From NCBI GenBank assembly GCA_026120185.1, contig JANUWF010001165.1:1674001-1738000 (forward strand): a DNA stretch of 64,000 bases, in the 5' to 3' direction. The DNA is from Voacanga thouarsii. Taxonomy: Eukaryota; Streptophyta; Magnoliopsida; Gentianales; Apocynaceae. Positions 19,054-30,005 of the stretch are shown here, piece by piece. The position numbers and the translations under genes are program-made. A model generated the notes under the pieces. That model saw only the letters and a list, made by a program, of their open reading frames with translations. It ran no database searches and was not told the origin of the DNA. The stretch's first letter is position 1. Every line of letters begins with the position of its first letter.

Positions 19054-20846
19054 GGTCTTTGTAAATGCCTTAGGTTTTCAGTATTTTTGTAGATATTTTG
19101 TAGGCCTGCGTGTAAAAGTATACCCGATTATCTTTAAATTTTGTCATAACACTTTTTCTAGTAATTTAAACAAATCTAATGGTTGGACCATTAATTTAAA
19201 CTGCCTGTCTTTGTAAATGCCTTAGGTTTTCGGTCTTTTTTGTAGACATTTGTTGGATTGCATGCCAAAATATATCCGATTATCTTCAAATTTGGTCATA
19301 ACACTTTTCTTAGCAATTTAAACAAATCTAACGGTTGGATCATTAATTGAAAGTGCCTATCTTTCTACATACCTTAGGTTTTCGGTATTTTTGTAGATAT
19401 TTTGTAGGACTACTTGTAAAAGTACACCTGATTATCTTTAAATTTTGTCATAACACTCTTTCTAGTAATTTAAACAAATCTAACGGTTGGATCATTAATT
19501 TAAACGGCTTGTCTTTGTAAATGCCTTAGGTTTTCGGTTTTTTTATAGACATTTGTTGGATTGCACGCCAAAATATATCCAATTATCTTCAAATTTGTCC
19601 ATAACACTTTTCTTAGTAATTTAAACAAATCTAACTATTGGATCATTAATTAAAAGTGCCTATCTTTGTAAATGCCTTAGGTTTTCGATATTTTTGTAGA
19701 TATTTTGTAGGATTACGTGTAAAAGTATACCCGATTATCTTTAAATTTTGTCATAACACTTTTCTATTAATTTAAACAAGTCAAACGGTCGGATCATTAA
19801 TTTAAACTGCCTGTCTTTGTAAATGCCTTAGGTTTCGGTCTTTTTGTAGGCATTTGTTGGATTGCATGCCATAATATATCCGATCATCTTCAAATTTGTC
19901 CATAACACTTTTCTTAGCAATTTAAACAAATCTAATTGTCGGATTATTAATTGAATGTGCCTATCTTTCTAAATACCTTAAGTTTTCGGTATTTTTGTAA
20001 ATATTTTGTAGGACTACGTGTAAAAGTACACACCTGATTATCTTTAAATTTTATCATTATACTTTTTCTAGTAATTTAAACAAATCTAACGGTCGGATCA
20101 TTAATTTAAACTACCTGTCTTTGTAAATACCTTAGGTTTTCGGTCTTTTTGTAAACATTTGTTGGATTGCATGCCAAAATATGTCTGATTATCTTCAAAT
20201 TTGTCTATAACACTTTTTTTAGTAATTTAAACAAATCTTACGGTCAGATCATTTATTGAAAGTGCCTATCTTTGTAAATGCCTTAGGTTTTTGGTATTTT
20301 TGTAGAGATTTAACTAGATTGCGTACCAAAATATATCAAATTACCTTTTAAATTTGGTTATAACACTTTTATTAATAGTTTCAACAAATCTAACGGTTGG
20401 ATCATTAATTTGTAGTGCCTATCTTAGTAAATACTTAGGTTTTCAGTATTTTTGTAGATATTTTGTAGGACTACGTGTAAAAATATACCCGATTATCTTT
20501 AAATTTTGTCATAACACTTTTTATAGAAATTTAAACAAATTTAACGGTTGCATCATTAATTGAAAGTTCATATCTTTGTAAATACCTTAGGTTTTTGGTC
20601 TTTTTGTAGACATTTGTTGGATTGCATGCCAAAATATATCCGATTATCTCCAAACTTTGTTATAACACTTTTCTTAGAAATTTAAACAAATCTAATGTCA
20701 GATCATTAAGTGAAAGTGCCTATCTTTTTAAATGCCTTAGGTTTTCGGTATTTTTATAGATATTTTGTAGGACTAGTGTAAAAGTATACCCGATTATCTT
20801 TAAATTTTGTCATAACACTTTTTCTAGTAATTTAAACAAATCTAAC
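19054..20846 (+). repeat. 152-bp tandem satellite with alternating A/B monomers (left block)
   Basis: About 12 diverged monomers. The marker CCTTAGGTTTTCGG recurs about every 152 bases (near 19068, 19220, 19372, 19525, 19676 and on). Two monomer types mostly alternate: A has TTTGTAGATATTTTGTAGGA and GTGTAAAAGTATACCCGA; B has GTAGACATTTGTTGGATTGC and CAAAATATATCCGA. This gives a dimer of about 304 bp. All share AAACAAATCTAACGGTTGG. L2 is inserted inside a monomer at CTAAC, and the array resumes at 25156. Confidence 0.9.
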
Positions 20847-21091
20847 TGTGAAACCCCAGTCAAAACCAACCTTAGAGTAAGGGGGTTGGGATGCATATCA
20901 TGCTTTATTTCATGATTAAATACATTTTCATATGATTTTGTGTGCTTTAGATTTGAGTTTTATTGTTTTGAAGTCTTGTTGGTGAGTATTGTGTGAGAGG
21001 GGCAAAATGGTAATTTTTGCCCGAGGTGAAAATAGGGAGATAGCTTGTGGAAGGAATAGGAATTAATTTTCTAGTAAAAATAGCAACAAGA

Positions 21092-21165
21092 GTTGTTGTG
21101 GTTTAGTGGTTAAAGCCTTGGAATTAATTCTTGAGGTCTTGGGTTCGAATTCCATCATAGAAGCT
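21092..21165 (+). promoter_or_regulatory. tRNA-like sequence with Pol III A and B boxes in L2
   Basis: TGGTTTAGTGG (21099-21109) fits the A-box consensus and GGTTCGAATTCC (21142-21153) the B box with one extra T. The 32-base spacing is that of a tRNA gene. The T-arm can form four of five pairs around TTCGAAT, but acceptor ends do not pair, so it is not a working tRNA. A T-run follows at about 21185, as for Pol III termination. The same segment is found in L4 at the same LTR offset (about 250 bp), with a good A box and decayed B box. A role as internal promoter is inference. Confidence 0.65.
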
Positions 21166-22783
21166 TTAGTTTGATTAGAAATTTTATTTTTGCTTAGGGA
21201 GGATTAGTTTCGGCCTTAAGGGCCTACAGCAAGGTGGTGATAATGATCTAGGAGAGACATGTTAGGAGAATTCTCATTTCACTCCTTTGCTCTACTCGAA
21301 ATTCTTAAAGGGAATTCATTCTCCCTTGATCTTTAGTTTTTCTTAATTTTCAACTCCTTAGTTTGATCAAGGTGTTCTATCCTTTTTCTTTCCAGAAAAT
21401 TCAGTAAAGTTCTGAGGTCTTTTAGGATCAAAATGTCCTAGTAAAAGGCTTCTCATGGTCTGGAAAATGTGGATGAATTGTGGAAAATTCCAAGAGGAAA
21501 ATCACTCTAGTAAGCTTGCTGAAATTTCACTCTATAGCTAGTTCACCTTCCTTCTTGGAATGAGCTGAAATTTTCCAACTTGTGTACCTTCAAAATGTCG
21601 AACTTCTTAGCTAAAATTCCCTTCCAAATGCTACCAGAAAAATGGCCTTAAGATCAGCTTTAAACATGAATTATTTCTGCCATTTTCGGACTGCTCAAGA
21701 GCTGTACAAAACCAGGGAAAATTCTAGGCAAGATCGCTACTTTGAGAGTCCAAAATCAAGCTGTTTTCTTCCAGATTTTGTGCAGCACCTTAGCCATATT
21801 TTTCCTCCATGAAGAAGGCTGGAAACCAGCCTTGAATACCCCTGAAATCCCCCTTCCAGCTCACTGTAAATTAGCTGGAAGTGGCAGCCGAAAATCTGCC
21901 CAGAAATTCCTGTGCAGCGAAATTTTTGTGCAGGAAAATTTTCCAGCTTGTTTCCTATTTCTCCTCCAGCTGAAAACACCAACCTACGTCTGTCAAAACC
22001 TCCCTTAAACCTCCATTAGCAGAGCTCCATTGTTTCCCTCAAGCTTCTGGACGAAAGGCAGCAATGGCTGTCCGAAAATCTCTCCAACAAATCTCTGCAA
22101 TTTAGCTTGATTGGTTTCCAAAATTTCAGCCATCTTGTTTAGCAACTTTCCATAAAATCTTACACCATTGACCAGACATCTTCTTCACCATTGTGCACCT
22201 TAGTTTTGGCCATCATAAGCCTCATTGAACCAGCTTTAATTCCTCAGAAAAGCTGCACATTCAGTCGGCCATAAGAGACTTCAAAGCTGTCCAAACAATC
22301 AAGATATTTTTAGAATATTTAGTTTCCAAAATCACTTCCTAAAAATATTCTACCAATATTGTAACAACTAACCTTTCCTTTTCCCTCTCAAATCAGAGAA
22401 AACATCCTCCTAAACCCTACAGAATTTCAGCAGCCCTAATTCCATAGAATTTTGGCAGATACAACATCCATTCTCTCGATTTTTCTTTAGCCACCAAGAA
22501 CACACACACTACACCAAGAACACCTACTACCTTCTTTCACCTAATACACCTTCAAACCACTTCAAACCCTCACGAAAATCTCCAGATTTGATCTACTCTT
22601 TGCTGTGAATCCATCAACACCCTTATTAACATCAAACTCCACAAATCATCTTGCTACTTTGGATCAAAACCAGAAATTTTTGTGAAGGTCAAGAACATCT
22701 TCAAGGTAAATTTACTCTATCAACTTCATCTTCTTCAAACTTGATCTCCAATGAGAACTTATGTGAATGAACATACTAATGAT

Positions 22784-22788
<5 letters not shown>

Positions 22789-22836
<48 letters not shown>
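22789..22836. repeat. (CT)n microsatellite in L2
   Basis: About 24 CT dinucleotides in the presumptive transcribed leader of the LTR. The related L4 has a GA tract at the matching place on the opposite strand (about 49378-49392). The Ser-Leu frame over it is not a gene. Confidence 0.95.
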
Positions 22837-22839
<3 letters not shown>

Positions 22840-24344
22840 CCTCATGGCCCAAAATTCTCTCTCTTGGCCGAATGGTCTCTTTTTCCATGACCATGCTTTC
22901 GCCACCTCTCTTGGACAAGATTAGCCATCTAGGAGTTGAGATCCACTCTAAACTCTTTCAAAGCATTCATCAACCAAGTAAGTACCTTCAATCCTTCTTT
23001 TAAACTCTAGAATCATGTCTCTAGGATGATGTTGTTAAAAGGTGGATGGTGGTAGGATTTGAGTATATATTTATTGTTGAGATTGAAGCATGAGCAATTG
23101 TATGATTGTGAAGAAGATGGGATTTATGCATGAAAGGTTTATCTTGGTTGATTGTATGTTGATTTGAGGTTTGATGCATGTCATATGTAGTATTTGTGAT
23201 AAAGTATGCTAGAGATTATGCCACCGTTGGTGAATAGGATTGTTATTCATATAGGATTGTTTAAGCCATGTTCATATTTATGCTAGTAAAGGTTAAAGCA
23301 TGTCTTAATAAATTTAGATCTATGCCTAGATGCAAGATTTGGTTGATTTGATGAATTGAAGGATTGTGCATGTTCTTGATTGAGGTTGGCCATAGAAATT
23401 GACCATGATCTAGTTGTCCCTAAAAGTAATTTTCACTCCATGAATAAAATACTCAATAAAATAATTTCCTAGTATTTTCGAAAACCCTAGGAAGGGTAGA
23501 TTTGGATTCTTATATTCATAAAGGATATTTTAGCCAAATAAATAATAATTTTGCTAGAAAGTAAAATAAATAAATATTATTTAAAATAAAGAAATCAATT
23601 AAAGCCTTTATGAAAAAGATTTATGCTTAGTAAAATATTTACTAAATCAAAACCCTTAAGGATTTATTTATTATTTTCCAAGAAAGGCTTATTCAATTTA
23701 ATCTCAACTAGTTTTAGCTTTCAATTATTTTCTAACAACTAAACTATCATTAAATCACTATTTTACCTAGTACCACCTATGACTCTTGATCAAATAAACT
23801 CTAGATTTTTCTTAGCAAGATGTAAACTTTCAACTTATTAGAATTTATTTCCCAAACCATTAATTATTTTAAATAACAAATTAAACTTAGCTTATAAACC
23901 TATTTAATTAGTGTCTTGCCCTAAAGCTTGGGACACTAGGATCATGGTAGTAGTGAATTAAGTTGATTTTAAATTGAGGAAGTGGATTGTAGCTTGAATC
24001 TGATTAAGATTTGTATTTGTCCATGTGGGGTTAGGCCAGCTGTTCGAGACCTTGTTGTTATAAGCAAGAATCAGGTAAACTCCTGCATAAAACCTGTTTG
24101 ATGCAAAATGTTTATTATGGCAAGCCAAGTGTAGAGTGCGTGGACACTCATTTATGTAAAGGAAATTGAGGGTTAAATCCTTTCTTATTTCAAACATTTG
24201 AATTATTTAAAAGCCAATGAGCAGATTTACTGAAACTCAAACTCTTTCTAAAACTAATTTTGTTAAAGACTTTGGAAAACCCATAAATTGCCATTTTCAT
24301 GTGGAACAGTGTTTTGTTCATTTTATCCCAAGTGGGAAACGTTG

Positions 24345-24356
24345 TTGAGTACTCAA
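24345..24356. promoter_or_regulatory. Conserved palindrome TTGAGTACTCAA (L2)
   Basis: Perfect 12-bp palindrome about 800 bp from the LTR 3' end, followed by TAGGGGTGG; equivalent to 6699-6712 in L1. Confidence 0.6.
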
Positions 24357-25155
24357 TAGGGGTGGACTACTAGAACTAGTCTTTGAAGGGTTAGGGTAAG
24401 TCTCTCAGCAGGTGGCCACCTCTGAGGGGTGAGTCCTTCCCGGATAAGATGTCAGTCCAGTGAGTCGTGCCGGTCCGAGCTAGCAGTTTGTTTTCAGTCA
24501 AGTGGTTGTGTTTTGCCAGAATGGACACCCGGTTGTTGTTTGGGTATAGAGAAAGAGGAGTATCTTACCCAGTAGGCCGATCACCTACTTTTGTCAGTCT
24601 GCACAAAGTGTCGGCATTCTGACCGGTTATGGGCCCAATGAGTAGTAACCCATATCCCTTTCTTTCGAGTGGTTGATTTCATTACTTATGTACGGCTAGA
24701 TAAGCCAAAACGCCACTCTTGCTTTTGACTAATGTTTGATGCTTGCCAATATTTCTCTTGTAAAAGTTTCACACTTTGCATCCACGAACTGTTTTCACTA
24801 AACACCCAAAGCACACACGGACTTACTGAGATTTCTGTCTCATCACCTTTTTATCATGATTTCAGGTTGATCCTGTTGTGGGGTCAAGTAGCTAGTAATA
24901 ACTGCTTTAGAAGAGAATGTGTCTTTTGATTCTATGTATTGCTTTGGGGAGACGAGAGTGGATAATTTTATTTATGGTTTTTGTTTTGGAATTTCATGGA
25001 TTTACTCTTGGAGTATTTTGGGTTGTAATAAATTTTTAAGTTAAGTATTATTTTATTTCAGCAATTTTATTATGTGACCTAGTTATAAAGACCCCTTGTC
25101 CTTTGGACGGGGCGACATCCCCGGCCCTAGCGGGCCTAGGTATCAGGGTGTTACA

Positions 25156-25643
25156 CTAACAGTCAAATCATTAATTTAAACTGCCTGTCTTTATAAATGC
25201 CTTGGGCTTTTGGTCTTTTTGTAGACATTTGTTGGATTGCATACCAAAATATATCCGATTATCTTCAAATTTGCTCATAACACTTTTTTTGCAATTTAAA
25301 CAAATCTAACGGTCAGATCATTAATTTGAAGTGCCTATCTTTGTAAATGCCTTAGTTTTTTAGATTTCTGTAGATATTTAACTGGATTGCGTGTCCAAAT
25401 ATATCTAATTACCTTTAAATTTGTTTATAACATTTTTCTTAACAAATTTAATGGTTGGATCTTTAATTTGCAGTGCCTATATTGGTAAATACCTTTAGTT
25501 TTCATTATTTTTGTAGATATTTTGAAGGATTACATGCAAAAGTATATTCGATTATCTTTAAATTTGATCATAACACTTTTCCTTAGAATTTAAACAAATC
25601 TAACGGTTGAATTATTAATTTAAAGTGCCTATCTTTATAAAAA
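25156..25643 (+). repeat. 152-bp satellite, right block
   Basis: About three further monomers, including the remainder of the one split by L2, with the same GACATTTGTTGGATTGC and AAATCTAACGGT blocks but more diverged spacing (markers near 25200, 25352, 25489). The array ends at the right CACTA subterminal region. Confidence 0.85.
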
Positions 25644-25875
25644 TTGGTGTTGTCACTAATGAAATTTCCCGCTTTCAAATGAGATTGGTGGGAAAGCCTT
25701 TAGTGACAAAGTTTTCCATTCACACTAAAAGTTATCATTTAGTGACAATCATTTTTATTGTCACTAAAGGTTTGTCTCAACAACATAAAATGTTGTCTCC
25801 AATTCTGTTATTTAGTGACACATATTTTGGTATCACTAATATTTATTGTCACTAAAGTCCATTTCAACTGTAGTG
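25644..25875. repeat. CACTA right subterminal repeat region
   Basis: Repeated TGTCACTAA and TTTAGTGACAA motifs in both orientations up to the terminal CTGTAGTG. It mirrors 12028-12612. Confidence 0.87.
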
Positions 25876-26095
25876 GTAGTTTTAATGGTAGAATCTTCTT
25901 CTTCTAAGAAGAAAGTTCAAAAGAAGAAGAAGAAGGCTCCCATGAAGCCCAAATGTGGTGTGAAGAAGAAGGATGTTGCTACCAAAGGGCCCATGCCTTC
26001 ATTGTGGCAAGATAGGCTACTGGAGGCGCAACTGTAAGGCCTACATGGAGACTGTTAAGGACAAGAAGCAGAAGGAGAAGCTTGCAAGCACTTCT
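25876..26095 (+). pseudogene. X gag, C-terminal part with zinc knuckle
   Basis: After the duplicated GTA the frame continues VVLMVESSSSKKK and a Lys-rich stretch, then a one-base frameshift near 25985 leads to CLHCGKIGYWRRNC. This is the CCHC zinc knuckle that binds element RNA, with the His replaced by Tyr (third ligand lost). It continues without a stop into the protease region. Gag and Pol of copia elements are normally one frame, so the shift is damage. Confidence 0.85.
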
Positions 26096-27540
26096 ACTTC
26101 TACTCCAGGTATGTTTATAAATGAGATAAATACTGCCTTTAGAAATACGATATGGGTATTAGATACTGGATATCGATCTCATTTGTGCAATAACTTGCAG
26201 GGACTAAAGGGTAGTAGAAGGCTAGAGAAAGGCGATGTAGACCTACACACTACAAATAAGGCAAAGGTTGTTGCACTTGCTGTGGGGACATATGAACTGA
26301 ACCTACCTTCGGGATTAGTTCTAGAATTACAAAACTGTTATTATGTACCAGTTTCAATGAAAAACATTATCTCAGTTGCGTGTTTAGACTTAAATGGATT
26401 TCATTTGATATTTAAGAATAAATGTTGTTCTTTTTCATTGAACGATATTCATTATGGTTCAGCAACTCTGGTTAATGGTTTATATGTTCTAGACTTGGAT
26501 AATCCAATTATCAATATAAACAATAAGAAACCTAAAATAGATAACTCTAACACCTCTTACTTATGGCATTGTCATTTGGGCAATGTAAATGAAAATTGTG
26601 TTTCTAAATTATGCAAGCTTGGGGACTTAGGGTCATTTGATTATGAATCATATAGCACATGCGAGTCTTGTTTGCTAGGTAAAATGGCTAAAACTCCTTT
26701 TTTAACAAAAGGAGAATGGGCCAACGAGTTATTAGAACTCATACATTCCAATGTATGTGACCCAATGTCAATACAAGCAAGCGGAGGTTATAACTATTTC
26801 ATAACCTTTATCAATGATTTCTCACGATACGGGTATTTGTATTTAATGAAATACAAATCTGAGACATTTGATAAGTTCAAAGACTTCAAGAATGAAATAG
26901 AGAAATAACTTGGCCAAAGTATTAAGACTCTAAGATCTGATCGAGGAGGAGAATACTTGAGCTAAGAATTTCTGAGTTAGCTTAGAGATAATGGGATATT
27001 ATCTCAATGGACTCCACCACATACACCTCAATATAACGGTGTATCTAAAAGAAAGAATCAAACCCTTCTAGACATGGTACGGACCTTGATGGCTTTTGTA
27101 GATATACCAAAATCGTTTTGGGGGTATGCACTAGAGACTTATGTTTATATACTAAATAGAGTTCTGACAAAATTGGTTGATTCTACCCCATTTGAGATGT
27201 TCTTTGGTAAGAAACCAAAGTTATCTCATTTACGAGTACAGGGTTGTCCTGCCTTTGTCAAAAGGCCACAGTCAGACAAACTTGATAGGAAGTCTGACAA
27301 GTGTTTGTTTGTGGGATATCCGAAAGAATCTTTTAGATATTACTTTTACTTCCCTTCCGAAAACAAAGTGTTTGTTTCAAAGCATGCCGTCTTCTTAGAG
27401 AAGGAGCACATGCTCAAAGGGGACAGTGGGAGTAAAATTGAACTTAGTGAAGTTCAAGAAGATCAAACAAATAATGATCAACCGCCTGATTCCACATCTA
27501 TTAAGAGAATAGATGAACCTTTTACTTCACAAGATCCTTG
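26096..27540 (+). pseudogene. X protease and integrase region
   Basis: The frame opening at 25973 covers the aspartic protease (IWVLDTGYRSHLC, DTG intact, about 26162-26170), the pre-integrase HHCC zinc domain (YLWHCHLGNVNENC, where LGH has become LGN; CESC kept) and the integrase core. Catalytic residues are lost: the first Asp is Asn (HSNVCDP) and the final Glu is Lys (GVSKRKNQ). The second Asp survives in RSDRGGEY after a TAA at 26906-26908. Another stop follows near 26963, then an intact stretch 27074-27540 with SFWGYALET, the copia GKKPKLSHLRV motif and VFLEKEHM. Integrase would act in the nucleus to insert cDNA. Confidence 0.88.
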
Positions 27541-27559
27541 AAGATCCAGTGGGATACGT

Positions 27560-28366
27560 GTGGTACCAGAGTGATATGGATTTCTTATTAGTGACCACAA
27601 TGACGTATTGCTCATAGATGAAGATTAGCCTACTACCTACAAGGATGTTCTGAACAGTTCAGAATCTGGCAAATGGCTTGAGGCCATGAAGTCAGAGATG
27701 GATTCCATGTACGACAACCAAATATGGACTTTGGTTGATCCACCCAAAAGAATTAAACCTATTGGGTGTAAATGGATTTTTAAGAAGAAAACGGACATGG
27801 ATAGTAACGTAATTACCTATAAAGCACGACTAGTGGTAAAAGGTTATCGTCAACAACATGGTATTGACTATAACGAAACCTTCTTGCCAGTAGCCTTGTT
27901 AAAATCCATCAGGATACTGCTAGCCATTGCTGCTTATTATGATTATGAGATTTGACAAATAGATATGAAAATAGTTTTCCTGAATGAAAATCTGACTGAG
28001 GAAGTGTATATAACACAACCTGAGGGTTTCATATCCAATGAAAGCACAATGGTGTATAAGCTGCAAAGGTTCATTTATGGACTTAAGCAAGCTTCTAGGA
28101 GTTGGAGCATCCGTTTTAATAAAACAATCAAAGAGTTTAGTTTCATTCAAAATATGGATGAACCTTGTGTATACAAAAAGGTTAGTGGGAGCGCAATCAT
28201 TTTCTTATTGCTTTATGTAAATGACATATTGCTAATAGGAAATGATATAGCTGTCTTGCAAATGGTTAAAGTTTGGTTGTCCAAACAATTCTCCATGCAA
28301 TTCCTTGGAGAAGCAACCTATATTCTTGGAATAAGGATCTATAGAGATAGATCCAAAGGTTGCTAA
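27560..28366 (+). pseudogene. X reverse transcriptase
   Basis: One frame (27686-28366) with a single TGA at 27953-27955. Conserved copia RT wording: WTLVDPPKRIKPIGCKWIFK, KARLVVKGYRQQHGIDY, VYKLQRFIYGLKQASRSW and LLYVNDILLIGND. The catalytic YVDD box reads YVND, which should inactivate polymerisation. The frame ends after YILGIRIYRDRSK by frameshift at about 28358. RT copies element RNA into cDNA within the particle. Confidence 0.9.
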
Positions 28367-29140
28367 GTCTTTCGCTCTCTACATATATAGACAAAGTGCT
28401 AAAGAGGTTTAGCATGAATCAATCCAAAAAGGGATTCTTACCTATGTTACATGGCATAAGCCTTTCAAAGTCGATGTCTCCCAAGACACATATTGAAAGG
28501 GATCACATGAGTAAGATTCTATATGCTTCGGCAGTTGGATCTATCATGTACGCTATGATATGTACAAGGCCCGGTGTATCTTTTGCTCTCAGTTTGATGA
28601 GCAGATACCAATCTAACCCTGGTGAGGGTCATTGGGCGGCTGTAAAAAAACATCCTTAAGTACCTACGAAGGACTAAGGATGTATTTTTAGTATATGGAA
28701 ATGGTGTTTTGAAAATAAACGGGTATATTGAAGCCAGTTTTCAATCTGACAAAAATGATTTCAAATCACAATCCGTTTACATGTTTACATTGTGCGGAGA
28801 GGCAATAAGTTGGAAGAGTTCCGAAGAAGAGACTATTGCAAACTCTACAACAGAAGCGGAGTACATAGCTGCTTCTGAAGCAGTTAAGGAGGCTGTTTGG
28901 ATCAAGAAGTTTGCGACAGAATTATGTGTGGTTCCTAGCATTGTTGGTCCAATATCTCTATATTGTGACAACAACGGAGCCATTGCACAAGAAAAGGATC
29001 CACGGTCTCACCAATGATCCAAACACGTATTGCGACACTATCATCTGATCCGTGAGACCATAGATAGGAATAATGTAAAAATAGAGAGAATTCCCACGGA
29101 TGAGAACATAGTTGACCCGCTTACAAAAGCACTATCCTAA
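28360..29140 (+). pseudogene. X RT thumb/connection and RNase H
   Basis: Follows in another frame: STYIDKVLKRFSMNQSKKG, SLSKSMSPKT, GSIMYAMICTRPGVSFAL (28360-28659). A shift then leads to RNase H (28709-29017) with ISWKSSEEETIANSTTEAEY, AVWIKKF and LYCDNNGAIA. The first catalytic Asp (usual TDAS) appears as Glu (IEAS), while the Glu of TEAEY and Asp of YCDN remain. A stop at 29015-29017 precedes the usual tail VLRHYHLIRE and VDPLTKALS. The end leads directly to the polypurine tract. Confidence 0.87.
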
Positions 29141-29202
29141 AAGAAACATGATAGGCATGTTAAGTCATTCGGTATTAGATACATGAATGATCGGCTCTAG
29201 TA

Positions 29203-29214
29203 CAAGTGGGAGTT
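29203..29214 (+). other. Polypurine tract of X
   Basis: AAGTGGGAGTT immediately before the 3' LTR, the plus-strand primer site. The equivalent in Y at about 51440-51451 reads AAGTAGGAGTT. Confidence 0.85.
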
Positions 29215-29968
29215 TGTTAGTGTTATGCCCTAGAGGCAATCATTTGTACATTGTATATGAAACATTTTATTTTAAAAAAAGGCATTATTTACCTATAGTA
29301 TCTTTTGTTTACTTTTGTGTAAAATAACTATTAGATAAAGTCCTTAGTACAACACTGTGTTAAGGAAATCATGATATGAGATTCCTACTACACTGTATAG
29401 TGTTAGTACTTAAATAGTCCCTAGTTGTAGTATTAATGAGATAGGACATCATTAATGCATTAATACTAGCATGTGTTAGACTTCTTGATTTGATCAGGCG
29501 GTGTTTCTCATATCTGTGAGTATTGAGATACTCAAAGTTAACATGTGGATGCTTGTTAATAGAACAAGTACATTGGATGACTTAGCTATGAGATAAGCAC
29601 ATGGATAACTATTTAGTGCCAGTGATATAATCTCAATATAGCAAACATGCAAGTGTCCTTAGACTTGAGATCTCCAAGGTACTTTGTTTGCTGATCATTG
29701 TGCTTTGATTCCAATCTCCGAAGCCAGATTGAGGGCCGCCTATGGGATAGATATTGGGTATATTGTGAGGTAAACGAAAGTAGTTGAGAGGGTCAATAAA
29801 GGATTCACCACTCCTAATAGTAGGGGCGAATATCTCATGGCCATTTGTAGGAATTACTACTCGAGAAGTCCTTAGCCAGGCGACTGTGTATTGAAAACAG
29901 TTCTAATTGATACACATCTAGAGTAGTAAGTTTCTGGTACAAGTACTATTATATTCGGGCCAGAATTA

Positions 29969-30005
<37 letters not shown>

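Larger units (their letters stand above)
20847..25155 (+). mobile_element. Long solo LTR L2 (gypsy, Tekay/Del-like by termini)
   Basis: 4309 bp with perfect TSD CTAAC (20842-20846 and 25156-25160). Starts TGTGAAACCCCAGTC, ends AGGGTGTTACA. Similar to L4 along most of its length and to L1, L3 and L5 in the 3' kilobase. It contains a tRNA-like segment near the 5' end, a CT microsatellite, the TTGAGTACTCAA palindrome, and CGGACTTACTGAGATTT (about 24819-24835). There is no pol, gag or PBS inside. Confidence 0.9.
12028..25875 (-). mobile_element. CACTA (En/Spm) DNA transposon with captured gene fragments
   Basis: 3-bp TSD GTA (12025-12027 and 25876-25878). The left end GACTACAGGAAGAGTGACC and the reverse complement of the right end, CACTACAGTTGAAATGG, form imperfect terminal inverted repeats with the CACTA signature (first base mutated on the left). 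Subterminal regions are full of TTAGTGACA/TGTCACTAA motifs, typical of transposase-binding arrays. Gag of X is continuous when it is removed. The element spans 13.85 kb, about 8.0 kb without two solo LTRs. Contents: VPS29 exon, Transposase_24 relic, ERG28 exon, G-rich tract, TA/CA microsatellite and 152-bp satellite. The strand given is that of its transposase relic. No intact TNP2/TNPD transposase is visible, so it is non-autonomous. Confidence 0.9.

Noticed and set aside
19054..20846. CRISPR-like array
   Set aside because: Repeats are long (152 bp), contiguous, diverged and without unique spacers; this is a plant satellite.
21092..21165. A genuine tRNA gene
   Set aside because: A and B boxes are good, but acceptor-stem halves do not pair and the B box has an extra base; called tRNA-like only.
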